DNA of 64,000 nt, from assembly GCF_900142105.1 (NCBI RefSeq), contig NZ_FQZS01000020.1, forward strand, positions 1 to 64,000. The letters run 5' to 3'. The notes under the pieces were generated by a model that was given only the letters and a program-made list of their open reading frames with translations, was not told where the DNA came from and did not search any database. The stretch comes from Lutispora thermophila DSM 19022 (lineage in GTDB: Bacteria > Bacillota > Clostridia > Lutisporales > Lutisporaceae). Positions 8,768 to 17,440 of this stretch are shown piece after piece (the first letter of the stretch is position 1; each line of letters begins with the position of its first letter). The translations under genes were made by a program, and so were the position numbers.

Positions 8768-9724
8768 TTATTCGTCCTTAAATGATATTGTCTTCATATA
8801 TCCATCATAGCCAATTATCACATCTGCAAATATTTCTGCTGCATTTTGCCTGTACATTTCGGGCTTATCCATGGACGGGCTGAAATGAGTCAATAGCAAT
8901 TCTCTTACTTCCCCGTCTTTTGCAAGCATTGCAGCTTCTTTAAATGTCATATGCCTATTTCGTTGGGCTTTTTCGCTGTCCATATCATCTCCATAGGTTC
9001 CTTCGCATATGAATAGATCGCTATCCCTGATAAAATCAGGTATAGCTTCCGTGGGCCTTGTATCAGATACAAAACTGACTTTTATACCTCTTCTCTTCTC
9101 TCCCAAAACCATATGTGGCTCATAGACCACGCTATCATATACAACTGTTTCCCCTTTTTGAAGCCTTCCCCATATTTCCATGGGTACTTTATTTAATTCT
9201 GCCTTTTCCACAGAAAATTTCGGTTTCCTTTTCAAATAAAAAGAGTATCCCAAACATGGTGATGAATGTTCAAGAGCCAAAGTTGAGAATATTATCTCCT
9301 GATTTTCTGATTCATGATACTCGTGAAACTGAAGCCCTACTGAAGACTTAATGATCTCCAGAGGAGTTTTGGGATTCTCAATTATGTCCAGCTCAAAAGG
9401 CATATATGTAATGGGACTCAAGAGATCCCTAAGAACTCCGCGAGTCCCCTCCGGTCCTACTATTACAATCTTCTCTGTTCTTTCACTGTTTCTCATGGTA
9501 GATATTAGTCCTGGCAAACCGAATACATGATCTCCATGTAAATGGGTAATACAAATTATATCAATGTTTTTAAATCCTGTGTTCATCTTTCTCATGGCTA
9601 CCTGGGTGCCTTCCCCACAATCTATTAATATCTTTCGTCCTTTATAACTGATAAGGAGGGATGATAGAAATCTATGAGGCATAGGCATACTTCCCCCGCT
9701 TCCCAGCAATGTTATATCAAGCAT
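8768..9724 (-). CDS. rnz: Ribonuclease Z (tRNA 3' processing endonuclease)
   Basis: A 318-residue metallo-beta-lactamase-fold nuclease of usual length. The zinc-binding motif is ITHLHGDHVFGLPGL (about residues 61-75), and the N-terminus MLDITLLGSGGSMPMPHR is typical. Downstream ligands appear in SFVSDTRPT and in the C-terminal LLLTHFS. Ribonuclease Z cuts tRNA precursors after the discriminator base. It is a single gene with no evident operon partner. Confidence 0.95.
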   Translation of the reverse strand: MLDITLLGSGGSMPMPHRFLSSLLISYKGRKILIDCGEGTQVAMRKMNTGFKNIDIICITHLHGDHVFGLPGLISTMRNSERTEKIVIVGPEGTRGVLRDLLSPITYMPFELDIIENPKTPLEIIKSSVGLQFHEYHESENQEIIFSTLALEHSSPCLGYSFYLKRKPKFSVEKAELNKVPMEIWGRLQKGETVVYDSVVYEPHMVLGEKRRGIKVSFVSDTRPTEAIPDFIRDSDLFICEGTYGDDMDSEKAQRNRHMTFKEAAMLAKDGEVRELLLTHFSPSMDKPEMYRQNAAEIFADVIIGYDGYMKTISFKDE

Positions 9725-9911
9725 AGTTTACACCCCTATATTATTCAATACTCTCATTACCTTAAAATAATTGAATATTATCTCTGTTTTTTATTAATGC
9801 TTTTGTTCAATTCCTCATATATTAAAATTACCAATATGAAGTCTCAATATCCCTTAGACCATATGCACCTATACAACATATAGCATGTCACAAATAAGGC
9901 ACTTCTCTCTT

Positions 9912-12068
9912 CTATTTAGGCAGTAATTTAGTATAATCTTTGTTAAGAATTTCTCCAATTTCTTCTATTGTTATTGGTTTACTGAACAAATATCCCTGAA
10001 GATAATCGCTGCCTGCTCTTCTCATCCTTCTAAACTCTTCCACCTCTTCTACCCCTTCTGTAACAACCTTCAGATTTAATCCATGAACTAGAGCTATGAG
10101 GCTATCCATTATCTTTATATTTTCCAACTCTATAAATTTATCTTTGAGGCTTTTATCCAACTTTACCTTATCTAAAGGCATAAAGGTCAGATAATTTAAA
10201 GAAGAATAACCTGTACCGAAGTCATCTAAGGAAATCATCACTCCTAAAGCTTTCAACCTGTTTAATATATTAACAGTCTCAAACTTTTTCTCTGCAAAAA
10301 CATTTTCTGTTATCTCTACTTCCAAAAAGGATGGATCTACATCATACTCCTCAAGAGTTTTCTTTATATAATCAATGAGATTTATATCAAAGAACTGCCT
10401 TGGAGATAGGTTTATTGATATAGGTAAAGAATTATGACCTTTATCTCTCCATCTTCTCATTTGTTTTATTGCCTCTTTAATTACCCATTTGCCTATCGGT
10501 ATTATGAGACCTGTTTCCTCCGCTATTGGAATGAAAACCTCTGGGGAAATATTGAAATCCTTTATTCTCAGAAGGGCTTCAAAGGATGCAACTTTTCCTG
10601 TACGGGTTTCTATTATGGGTTGATAGTACAATACAAAGCTTTCATTTTTTAGAGCTTTTCTCAATATATTTTCTATCCTTATTTTTTTATTAAATTTCTC
10701 TTTCATTTTTTCATCAAAAAATAAATAATTGTTCTTACCTTTTCTTTTTACATTATACATGGCTATGTCTGCCTTAATTAGAAGATCATCAATGTTATTA
10801 CCGTCATTTGGATATTGAACTATCCCTACACTTACTGTTATGCTATTTTCCATCTGATCCACAATTATCCTGTCCCTAAAGAAACCTATAAGCCTTTCCG
10901 CATATTCTTCTATCTTGTGAGTTTCATGTTCTTTAAGAAGGACCAGAAACTCGTCTCCTCCAAACCTAAAGGCAATCATGTTCTCCCATGACGTATCCTT
11001 CATCATGCTAGCCACTCTTTTTAGCACTTCATCACCATAAACATGTCCCAATATGTCATTAATGTTTTTGAAATCATCAATATCCAATAAAAAAATAGCA
11101 CCTTTTCTGCTGTTATTCAGCTCATCTCTTAGAACTTCCGAAAACTTCCTTCTATTATATAGCCCGGTGAGAGGATCCCTATCTGCCATGTATGTAACAC
11201 ATTCTTCTTTTAGCATTATTTCTGTAATATCCACCAATACTCCATGAACACTTCTAGGATTCCCATCTCTATCCTTTATGGTTTTCCCTCTTACCAGATA
11301 CCAATGAATTTGCCCATTTTTATCTATGATTCTTATTTGGGTGTCTATATTTCCATCTTTTACTGCTAAATATCGGTTGATACTGTCAATCAATATACAC
11401 CTGTCTTCCTCATATACGACTTTCTCTATAACTTCATAAATGCTTTCTTTTTGAATGGCATCATATCCCACCAAGTCTATAAAGTTCTTGGAGAAGTTGA
11501 TAGTTTTTTGGTGGATTTTAACCTCCCATATAAAACTGCCAGTAGCTTCTATAGCAATCTCATATTTTTGCCTCAGCTCTTCATTTTTCTCAGTATATTC
11601 CTGTATCTCATCATACTGAGCCCTTAACTCCTCCTCGCTGGACATTAATTGGTCTATAGTGGCTTCCAACTCATTTTTATACTTTACCTTTTCCGTTATA
11701 TCAGTATATATAGCATAACCTCCAAGTATTTCACCATCCAACTTCATGAGTATACCTCTGATATTGACAATAACTGGATGTCCCGTCTTTGTATATCTGG
11801 TAGCTTCGAAATTTAATATGCCTTTTTCAAACAACTCATTAGTCATATTTAGTACTTCCCGCTTCATCTCTTTAGGTACTACCAAGTCATCCAAATTCCT
11901 GCCTATACATTCATCTTTTGAATAGCCAAAAATTTTCACAAAACTATCATTTACATCTAATATAATATGATTTTTGTCGAAGCAGGCTATTCCATCGGGG
12001 CTGTTAATAAAAAGAGTCTCATATCTATGCAAAAGAATATTGTGCTGTTTCTCAATCTTTATTGTCAT
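9912..12068 (-). CDS. PAS-PAS-GGDEF-EAL cyclic-di-GMP enzyme
   Basis: A 718-residue cytoplasmic signalling protein with no membrane segments. It has PAS domain 1 (about 10-130), a coiled-coil linker (about 130-170), PAS domain 2 with a PAC segment (about 170-290), GGDEF (about 295-450) and EAL (about 460-710). The synthase signature GGDEF is intact (370-374), but no RxxD inhibitory site is seen before it. The phosphodiesterase side keeps EALLR (497), ITEN, DDFGTGYSS (615) and TEGVE (670). Both activities are therefore possible; which dominates cannot be read from sequence. It is divergent from the riboswitch-controlled HD-GYP gene, so both ends of c-di-GMP turnover are encoded together. Confidence 0.93.
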   Translation of the reverse strand: MTIKIEKQHNILLHRYETLFINSPDGIACFDKNHIILDVNDSFVKIFGYSKDECIGRNLDDLVVPKEMKREVLNMTNELFEKGILNFEATRYTKTGHPVIVNIRGILMKLDGEILGGYAIYTDITEKVKYKNELEATIDQLMSSEEELRAQYDEIQEYTEKNEELRQKYEIAIEATGSFIWEVKIHQKTINFSKNFIDLVGYDAIQKESIYEVIEKVVYEEDRCILIDSINRYLAVKDGNIDTQIRIIDKNGQIHWYLVRGKTIKDRDGNPRSVHGVLVDITEIMLKEECVTYMADRDPLTGLYNRRKFSEVLRDELNNSRKGAIFLLDIDDFKNINDILGHVYGDEVLKRVASMMKDTSWENMIAFRFGGDEFLVLLKEHETHKIEEYAERLIGFFRDRIIVDQMENSITVSVGIVQYPNDGNNIDDLLIKADIAMYNVKRKGKNNYLFFDEKMKEKFNKKIRIENILRKALKNESFVLYYQPIIETRTGKVASFEALLRIKDFNISPEVFIPIAEETGLIIPIGKWVIKEAIKQMRRWRDKGHNSLPISINLSPRQFFDINLIDYIKKTLEEYDVDPSFLEVEITENVFAEKKFETVNILNRLKALGVMISLDDFGTGYSSLNYLTFMPLDKVKLDKSLKDKFIELENIKIMDSLIALVHGLNLKVVTEGVEEVEEFRRMRRAGSDYLQGYLFSKPITIEEIGEILNKDYTKLLPK

Positions 12069-12242
12069 ATATGCTCCCCCTGCTATTATCTTTAGTTCTG
12101 CGTATATTATAAGCTCTATACCGAGATACTGTTAATTCTAATTCTACTAAAATAGCATGATTTCTACAATGTCTATACTTCACTTTTATTTCTTTGCATA
12201 AAAATGCTAATTAAAACATTGTCTAGCAATCATAGACATGTG

Positions 12243-12271
12243 TTGACAAAATAAAGAAATGGAAATATAAT
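12243..12271 (+). promoter_or_regulatory. Consensus housekeeping promoter for the riboswitch/HD-GYP transcript
   Basis: A perfect -35 box TTGACA (12243-12248) and a perfect -10 box TATAAT (12266-12271) are separated by exactly 17 bases. Transcription should start near 12278, about 57 bases before the riboswitch aptamer. Confidence 0.82.
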
Positions 12272-12334
12272 GTAAATACTGATAATATAGAAAAAACATA
12301 ACATAATTTAATATATATAGGTAAAGCTATATGA

Positions 12335-12413
12335 TAAAGGCAAACCTATCGAAAGGTAGGGACGCAAAGCTACGAGTCTAAGGTGTTATAACACTATGAC
12401 AGTCGGGTTGCCA
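12335..12413 (+). ncRNA. Cyclic-di-GMP class I riboswitch (GEMM)
   Basis: The RNA shows the conserved GEMM-I parts in order: GGCAAACC, a hairpin capped by a GAAA tetraloop, GGACGCAAAGC, a variable second helix (GAGTCTAAGG to ACTATGACAGTC), and the closing GGGTTGCC that pairs with the 5' GGCAAACC. It senses c-di-GMP. It lies between a consensus promoter and a terminator-like hairpin in the leader of an HD-GYP phosphodiesterase gene, so it probably provides feedback on the second messenger. Whether ligand binding turns the gene on or off is not decided here. Confidence 0.95.
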
Positions 12414-12460
12414 AGATAGGTTTTTTAAACCATGGCTAAATATAGCGCCATGGTTTTAAT
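12414..12460 (+). terminator. Expression-platform hairpin behind the riboswitch
   Basis: The stem AAACCATGGC pairs with GCCATGGTTTT (12427-12457) right after a T-run that follows the aptamer. AGATAGGTTT at 12414-12423 can also pair back to AAACCTATC in the aptamer's first hairpin, which gives an alternative fold. The tail after the stem is only moderately T-rich, so this is a probable but not certain terminator. Confidence 0.6.
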
Positions 12461-12516
12461 AATTTATAGGAACGTACCATAACTGAGTACAATAATTGAT
12501 TTTGAGGTGAATATTT

Positions 12517-13101
12517 TTGGAGGTTGTTAATGACATCCCACAGTTGAAAGGTGTTTCTTTGTCAAAACTTCACAGCTTGATAGAAAGGCTTAAATTTGAT
12601 GATAATACATATCGCCATTCCATGAGTGTGGCAAAATACTCAAATAGGTTCAATAAAATCATAGCTGCCAACATAAATTCAGAGACAATATATTACTCAG
12701 GATTGCTGCATGATATTGGAAAGACTGAAGTTAATATAAACATTTTAAATAAAAAAGGTAGTCTAGATATAGATGAGTTCAGTATAATGATGGAACATTC
12801 CAAATTAGGATATAATCTATTGAAAAAGCATTTAATGCCCATCGAAATGCAACATGCAGCATTATATCATCATGAACGCTGGGATGGAAATGGCTATCCC
12901 ATGAAGTTGGAGAAGCAAAGAATACCTCTCGTGGCAAGAATCATAAGCATATGTGATGTATATGATGCATTAACTTCTAACAGGCCTTACAGAAAAGCAT
13001 TTTCTATAGATGAAGCACTAGATATTATGAAAAATTCTCATGGGCAATTTGATAATGAATTGTTGGATATATTTTCCAAAAACATAGACTCTATTATATA
13101 A
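12517..13101 (+). CDS. Stand-alone HD-GYP domain protein (probable c-di-GMP phosphodiesterase)
   Basis: A 194-residue protein that is almost only an HD-GYP domain. The metal ligands HD lie in LLHDIGK (65-69), EHSKLGY near 93, HHERWDGNGYP (118-128) and the CDVYDALTSNRPYR segment near 147. It starts at TTG with GAGGTG seven bases upstream; no ATG fits as well. Family members hydrolyse c-di-GMP to GMP, or in some cases other cyclic dinucleotides. No sensor domain is attached, so control appears to be through the c-di-GMP riboswitch in its leader. Confidence 0.92.
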   Translation: MEVVNDIPQLKGVSLSKLHSLIERLKFDDNTYRHSMSVAKYSNRFNKIIAANINSETIYYSGLLHDIGKTEVNINILNKKGSLDIDEFSIMMEHSKLGYNLLKKHLMPIEMQHAALYHHERWDGNGYPMKLEKQRIPLVARIISICDVYDALTSNRPYRKAFSIDEALDIMKNSHGQFDNELLDIFSKNIDSII

Positions 13102-13116
13102 TCAACTTAGCAAAAT

Positions 13117-13170
13117 AGAGTCCAAATCATGGCTTCTATCATGGCCATGATTATGGACTCCTTTTTTTAT
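13117..13170 (+). terminator. Strong rho-independent terminator after the HD-GYP gene
   Basis: A long stem (GAGTCCAAATCATGGC with its near-complement GGCCATGATTATGGACTC) is followed by CTTTTTTTATTTT on the plus strand. It separates the gene from the convergent encapsulin gene. Confidence 0.85.
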
Positions 13171-13178
13171 TTTATCAT

Positions 13179-13994
13179 CTATTCAAAAACCACTATGGCT
13201 TTTTTGCGTTTAATGCGCAATAAAACAGTTTCCAATATCCTTATTACATGATTAAGTTCTTTCTGTTCAAGGTATGCTGCTGCCATATCCTGTCCTATGA
13301 CAAGATCCATATTTCTTGACTCGGGGCATACAAGTATAGCCTTATTCTTTCCTAATACAGGAGATTTGAATACTCTTCCGTCCACCAACTTACTGATCCT
13401 GTCTATTTCCAATAATCCTGTTCCAGGTTGCAATCTCTGCAATTGAGTATAAAGATCAAGGCTTACTACAAGAGCATATGGACCGTATATGCCATTTTCT
13501 GTCAATAATTGCATTCCGGAAACTACATCGGTAAAAGCATTTTCTCCCTCTGCCCACTCTTTTTTAGAAATCCTATTAATACCTTGAGCAGTCAATAATC
13601 CTTCATAGCCAAGTTCACTATCCCCAAAGAAAATTAATCTATCCTCCTTCAATGAGCAAGCTTCTGCTGCTGCCATTGCCCTTGAAAGATCAACAGGAAA
13701 TCCCATTCTGTCGCTGTGTTCCAAATCCTTTGCAAGCAATGTAAAATCATCATAAATAGTAGGTATTTCAACGAGTCTTCTACCCTTTGTAATAATTATA
13801 CCATCTTGTGACACTTCATCTATTTCATCCACATCATCGATTGCTATGAAGTTTACTCCAACTCCGAGAGGTCCAAATATATGAAGAAATCTTCTGCCAA
13901 CAAGGGCCCTACGAGCTGCGTCAATAACTGCTGAATCTATCTTTTCCCAGAGTTTATCTGATAGGGTAGAAGCTTCCCTTGATAAATAACTCAT
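13179..13994 (-). CDS. Encapsulin nanocompartment shell protein (family 1)
   Basis: A 271-residue HK97-fold shell protein of the linocin/CFP29 type. The characteristic N-terminus (LSREASTLSDKLWEKID) and the ARRALVGRRFLHIFGPLGVG segment are present, and the length matches the family (about 265-285). It is the second gene of a two-gene operon, 32 bases behind its ferritin-like cargo. The shell self-assembles into an icosahedral compartment in the cytoplasm. Cargo docks by a C-terminal peptide on the inner face, and the assembly stores iron under oxidative or iron stress. Confidence 0.96.
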   Translation of the reverse strand: MSYLSREASTLSDKLWEKIDSAVIDAARRALVGRRFLHIFGPLGVGVNFIAIDDVDEIDEVSQDGIIITKGRRLVEIPTIYDDFTLLAKDLEHSDRMGFPVDLSRAMAAAEACSLKEDRLIFFGDSELGYEGLLTAQGINRISKKEWAEGENAFTDVVSGMQLLTENGIYGPYALVVSLDLYTQLQRLQPGTGLLEIDRISKLVDGRVFKSPVLGKNKAILVCPESRNMDLVIGQDMAAAYLEQKELNHVIRILETVLLRIKRKKAIVVFE

Positions 13995-14026
13995 AATATA
14001 AACCTCCTTCTCGATATCTTATGTTT

Positions 14027-14407
14027 TTACTTGTCAATAAGACTTCCTACGGTAGGAGAAATCGAATTGCTGCTCTTTTCTTCATCCTTAGATAGGGTAA
14101 TTCCTAAATCTTCAAGCATCTCTCTAACTTCTTCCTGACCGGAAGCAAACAACTCAGCTTCTTTAGGATCAAGGATTCTAAGAAGTTCCATCAGCTCTCC
14201 CACATGAGCTTTCTCCTCATCACGTATGTCTGCAATGACTTTTTTAGCTATTTCATCATCTGTTGCTTGAACATGCGCATCATAAAGATAGATGGCTTCA
14301 AGTTCACCGGCAATATCTAAACGAATTGCCTGTATAAGCTCTTCCTTGGTGAGTTTACGATTAACATTGCCCTGAAATGGATTTGCGAAATTAGGCATGT
14401 TTCTCAT
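14027..14407 (-). CDS. Encapsulated ferritin-like protein (encapsulin cargo)
   Basis: A 126-residue EncFtn-type ferroxidase. The two-helix core carries the metal-binding acidic and histidine residues (IAGELEAIYLYDAHVQATDD and DIRDEEKAHVGELMELL, about 32-75). The C-terminus ends in a flexible Ser/Lys-rich linker and SPTVGSLIDK, which matches the cargo-loading peptide type (TVGSL) recognised by the shell. It is encoded just upstream of the encapsulin gene in the same operon. Known members oxidise Fe(II) and deposit iron inside the shell. Confidence 0.95.
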   Translation of the reverse strand: MRNMPNFANPFQGNVNRKLTKEELIQAIRLDIAGELEAIYLYDAHVQATDDEIAKKVIADIRDEEKAHVGELMELLRILDPKEAELFASGQEEVREMLEDLGITLSKDEEKSSNSISPTVGSLIDK

Positions 14408-14953
14408 CCTCCTATTTAATATATTAATGGCAATATTTAAGTGCCCATTGGATGCAAATCAACCTCAATATAGTATTTATCATTCTTAGGGATAATATAG
14501 CATTTTGGCAACTTTTTATAAACCATATAAAAGCAAAATTCTACTTTTATATGGGCTTGACATAATGTACTGCAAAAAAAGAATCCTTATTATTAAAAAT
14601 TACAATAATAGCCTTTCTTATTAATAATTGTTATCCATATTATAAACTTGTTGAAATTTTCAGTCAAGTATTTCCAATATTTTTTCCAATGCTGTCCACA
14701 ACTTGTATATCTTGTCATGTCAATCAGAGCTTTATTGACCCCTAAATATTTTTAAATCACATCAAATTATGTATCCTCTTACTGTGATGATTCATATAAT
14801 AAGCAAGAAAGGTTTCCTATAGGATAATTCCAAATTAAGGAAACCTTTCGACAAATCATGAAGGAAAGTAGATAAAAAGGTAATTTATAATTATAGTAAG
14901 TTGAAACTGTCCTTATCTTGTACTTTCTAACAAAAGAAGATGTTTATATCGCC
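14408..14953. other. Non-coding gap with one long hairpin
   Basis: About 545 bases without a convincing gene. The only clear structure is a hairpin at 14807-14849 (GAAAGGTTTCCT pairing with AGGAAACCTTTC), downstream of the minus-strand gene that follows and a likely terminator for it. A very similar hairpin occurs at 16236-16281. Confidence 0.55.
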
Positions 14954-15481
14954 CTACCAGTTGCTTTGATTATAAGTATAATTTACTCTTTGTACCAATG
15001 ATAAAGACTGTTCACATGTTTCACCCGGAAGAACCTTTAAATTTCGGGATATGCATTGCATATTGTTAAATGTGGCAACAATTGTATAAAATCCAGGAGG
15101 TAGGTCATTTATAAAAAAGTTCCCGTTTTCATCTGACGTGGTTCTATAAACAGGAAACTCTGTACCAGATCCAAAGTACAATAAGATAATCGCATTTGCC
15201 ACTTGTTGCCCATCAGTTTCTCTCAGTACGGAACCAATTATTTTCCCCGAATAATTTTCAATTTTATTATTTATTGTCACATCTATGCGCTGCAAATTGA
15301 GCTGTGAAGGCTTTACATCAAGTTCCACCGCTTGGTCCAAATCCTGTTTATTACTTTGCAAGCTCTGCTGATGTTGGAGCTTGTTATTGGTTCCGGTGCT
15401 GACTATTCTTTTTTCAATATTATTATCTGCATTATCTTCAAGTAAAAGCGGCTCATATATATCCTTCATAGCATTGCTCAT
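14954..15481 (-). CDS. Protein with a carboxypeptidase-regulatory-like (prealbumin-fold) domain
   Basis: A 175-residue protein without signal peptide. Residues about 75-170 form a carboxypeptidase-regulatory-like / SpaA-type beta-sandwich (GKIIGSVLRETDGQQVANA, TSDENGNFFINDLPPGFYTI, LKVLPGETCEQSLSL). The N-terminal third is low-complexity and Gln/Asn rich. AAGGAG sits directly before the first ATG, too close for good initiation, so the ATG at 15469 may be the real start. A 14-base perfect palindrome (AGCTAGCGCTAGCT, 15492-15505) lies just upstream. It is likely co-expressed with the two small paralogues upstream. A coat- or wall-associated role would be speculation. Confidence 0.6.
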   Translation of the reverse strand: MSNAMKDIYEPLLLEDNADNNIEKRIVSTGTNNKLQHQQSLQSNKQDLDQAVELDVKPSQLNLQRIDVTINNKIENYSGKIIGSVLRETDGQQVANAIILLYFGSGTEFPVYRTTSDENGNFFINDLPPGFYTIVATFNNMQCISRNLKVLPGETCEQSLSLVQRVNYTYNQSNW

Positions 15482-15543
15482 CTCCTTGTGAAGCTAGCGC
15501 TAGCTCAAATATCACTTATATTAGGAGAGGAAAATATAATTAA

Positions 15544-15798
15544 TTATCTTTTTCCCTCATTTTCAGCTTCTGCTTCAGCCTTGGCATTTGCATCGCTGTC
15601 GGCATCATTTTCTGCTTTCTGACCCTGAAGCTGCTTCACTATAACTTTCTGGTCAAACCAGTTGTAGTTGTATTGTTTATTGAATTGCCTCTGTTTGCTG
15701 AATTGACTATCCTTTTCAAATTCTTTCTCAACATCTATATCCTTATCAATCTGCTTAGCCAAATCAAGGTTAAGCTTATTATCTTTAATTTCTACCAT
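15544..15798 (-). CDS. Small charged protein, paralogue 1 (Ala/Glu-rich tail)
   Basis: An 84-residue, highly charged protein with a strong ribosome site (GGAGGG). It has an acidic/basic N-terminal region, a conserved core (QYNYNWFDQKVIVKQLQGQK) and a C-terminal tail of alternating Ala, Glu and Asp. It clearly resembles the neighbouring 84-residue product in the core and tail. No cysteines, membrane segment or signal peptide. I do not recognise the family. Confidence 0.6.
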   Translation of the reverse strand: MVEIKDNKLNLDLAKQIDKDIDVEKEFEKDSQFSKQRQFNKQYNYNWFDQKVIVKQLQGQKAENDADSDANAKAEAEAENEGKR

Positions 15799-15857
15799 CC
15801 ATTTACCCTCCTTTCATAATATGAACTTGTTATATTCCTTATTTATTCTCTCTTTTA

Positions 15858-16112
15858 TCAATATGGTCTTCCATGCTTTCCTTCCTCATTTTCAACTTCG
15901 GCTTCTGCTACTGCTTTAGCTTCTGCTTCACTCTCTACCTCGTTTTCTGCTTTCTGACCCTGAGTCTGCTTTATAACTATTTTCTGAACAAAAGGATTGT
16001 AGTTTATCTGCTTATTTACTTGCTTCTGCTCAATTTCCTGCTCTTCTTCCTCATATTCTTTATCAACGAGAATCTGTTGATCCTTTTCAAAAGCTTTATC
16101 GTTAGGCGTCAT
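15858..16112 (-). CDS. Small charged protein, paralogue 2 (Ala/Glu-rich tail)
   Basis: An 84-residue paralogue of the next gene downstream: it shares the core pattern NKQ-NYNPFVQKIVIKQ-QGQKAEN and the Ala/Glu-rich tail, here ending GKHGRPY. GGAGGG precedes the ATG by a proper distance. The two lie in tandem 59 bases apart, ahead of the prealbumin-fold gene, which suggests one transcript. Function unknown. Confidence 0.6.
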   Translation of the reverse strand: MTPNDKAFEKDQQILVDKEYEEEEQEIEQKQVNKQINYNPFVQKIVIKQTQGQKAENEVESEAEAKAVAEAEVENEEGKHGRPY

Positions 16113-16554
16113 GATATCCCTCCTTTCAAAACAATTTTTATTCTGGAGATTAAAGCTATTGCTTCATCTCTCAGTACAATATATTGATGCATGTACAAAA
16201 ATGTTAACACTTGTACAAAAAATTTTGGGACATAAGAAAGGCTTCCTTTGGGAGCGTTTATAACAATTAAGGAAGCCTTTCTCGAAACCCATTATGGAAA
16301 ACTAATATTAAGGTAAAATTATACTTTCTAAAATATGCCTGACATTAATTAGCTGGTCTATGGCTTATAAAAAATACAAGCCTCGATATAAATAGAGATT
16401 TTCTCTCATATTTAATGCGAGGCTTTGAGATGAACCTACTTTTGCATACAAATCACTTACCATTGGCTTTCATGTCCTGTCAAACTATCACCATTTGCAA
16501 GTGTATGATGTTTTATTACCTTTCCGTTGACTAAATAATTATCCTATCCTTTTG
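16113..16554. other. Non-coding gap with two hairpins and a TGTACAA repeat
   Basis: There is no gene here. A hairpin at 16236-16281 (GAAAGGCTTCC pairing with GGAAGCCTTTC) and a second at about 16380-16427 (AAGCCTCG pairing with CGAGGCTT, with an inner AGAGATTTTCTCT) are both plausible terminators for the minus-strand genes to the right. A direct repeat TGTACAAAAA is found twice at about 16192-16222 in the region where the small-paralogue promoter should lie. Confidence 0.5.
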
Positions 16555-16929
16555 CTATTTATTGTTGAATAGAGTGTTTTGATCATAAATCAGACCCCAT
16601 TCCCCATCAATCTTTTTAAATAGCAATGTAAGATAGTAATTCAGTGAGTATTCATTGCCGTTAAAATCAATATCTTTGTAATTTACTTTCAACAATGCAA
16701 ATGATGCTTCTTCTCCCTCTTCTATTTTTAATATTTCGTAATTTAAGGTCCAATCTTTATCCGAAAACCAATCTTTATGAAACTCAATAAACTCTTCCCT
16801 GCCATTAATCAATGTTCCATTTGGCATAATTAGTGTGACGTCTTCCTTACTGATTGTTGTAATGAAAGTCTCCAAATCTTTATTTTCTATAGCCTTTAGA
16901 TGAAGATTTAATACTTCTTTAAAATTCAC
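16555..16929 (-). CDS. SnoaL/NTF2-like fold protein (DUF4440-type)
   Basis: A 124-residue protein with the cone-shaped NTF2-like fold. It has an N-terminal helix (NLHLKAIENKDLETFITTI), the motif VTLIMPNGTLINGREEFIEFHKDWF, and C-terminal strands (YYLTLLFKKIDGEWGLIYDQNT). Members of this superfamily include polyketide cyclases and many stress-induced proteins of unknown activity. No catalytic assignment is possible. It may be co-transcribed with the two genes upstream. Confidence 0.75.
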   Translation of the reverse strand: MNFKEVLNLHLKAIENKDLETFITTISKEDVTLIMPNGTLINGREEFIEFHKDWFSDKDWTLNYEILKIEEGEEASFALLKVNYKDIDFNGNEYSLNYYLTLLFKKIDGEWGLIYDQNTLFNNK

Positions 16930-16975
16930 TTCTTTCTCCCCTTACTACTTAATTTAATGTTACACAATGTATCAT

Positions 16976-17440
16976 TTATTCACATTCAAAAACATCTACT
17001 CTCCAAATAATCGGATAATTCTTAGCCCATTCCTGAACAGCTTGCACCTGTTCTTCTGTATAAGCGGAAACGTAGGTTTCATCTCCATAGTGTTCACTGG
17101 AGAAAATATACTCATTATCCTTCTTTAGAAATAAGGTAAACCATTTTATATGCCCTTTTTTAGCTAAATAATTAGTTAAAATCTCTTGCTTAAATTGAGG
17201 AGTTATTTTTCCTCTAAAAACTACTTCCTTGGTTTCATAATTGGGTACTTTCTCACCAAACCTTTGGCCGGATTCAATGCCTTCCAAATCATCTTTCCAA
17301 AGTCTCATTTCAAACTCTTCTGCTTCATCAAGGGCTTTTCCAGCCAAATCTAGCCACCATTCATAATTATCAAAAATTGGTGCCATACTATTAGATGCAA
17401 CAGCATTCTTATGGACCATAAATAATATGTTATATTCCAC
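16976..17440 (-). CDS. Conserved protein of unknown function
   Basis: About 154 residues starting at GTG (17440), chosen because AAGGAGG lies seven bases before it; the ATG at 17464 would overlap the upstream gene by 35 bases and lacks a site. No membrane segment. It is rich in Trp, Tyr and Glu (YEWWLDLAGKALDEAEEFEM, IKWFTLFLKKDNEYIF). It overlaps the end of the upstream small gene by 11 bases, which points to translational coupling and a shared role. I do not recognise the family. Confidence 0.6.
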   Translation of the reverse strand: MEYNILFMVHKNAVASNSMAPIFDNYEWWLDLAGKALDEAEEFEMRLWKDDLEGIESGQRFGEKVPNYETKEVVFRGKITPQFKQEILTNYLAKKGHIKWFTLFLKKDNEYIFSSEHYGDETYVSAYTEEQVQAVQEWAKNYPIIWRVDVFECE

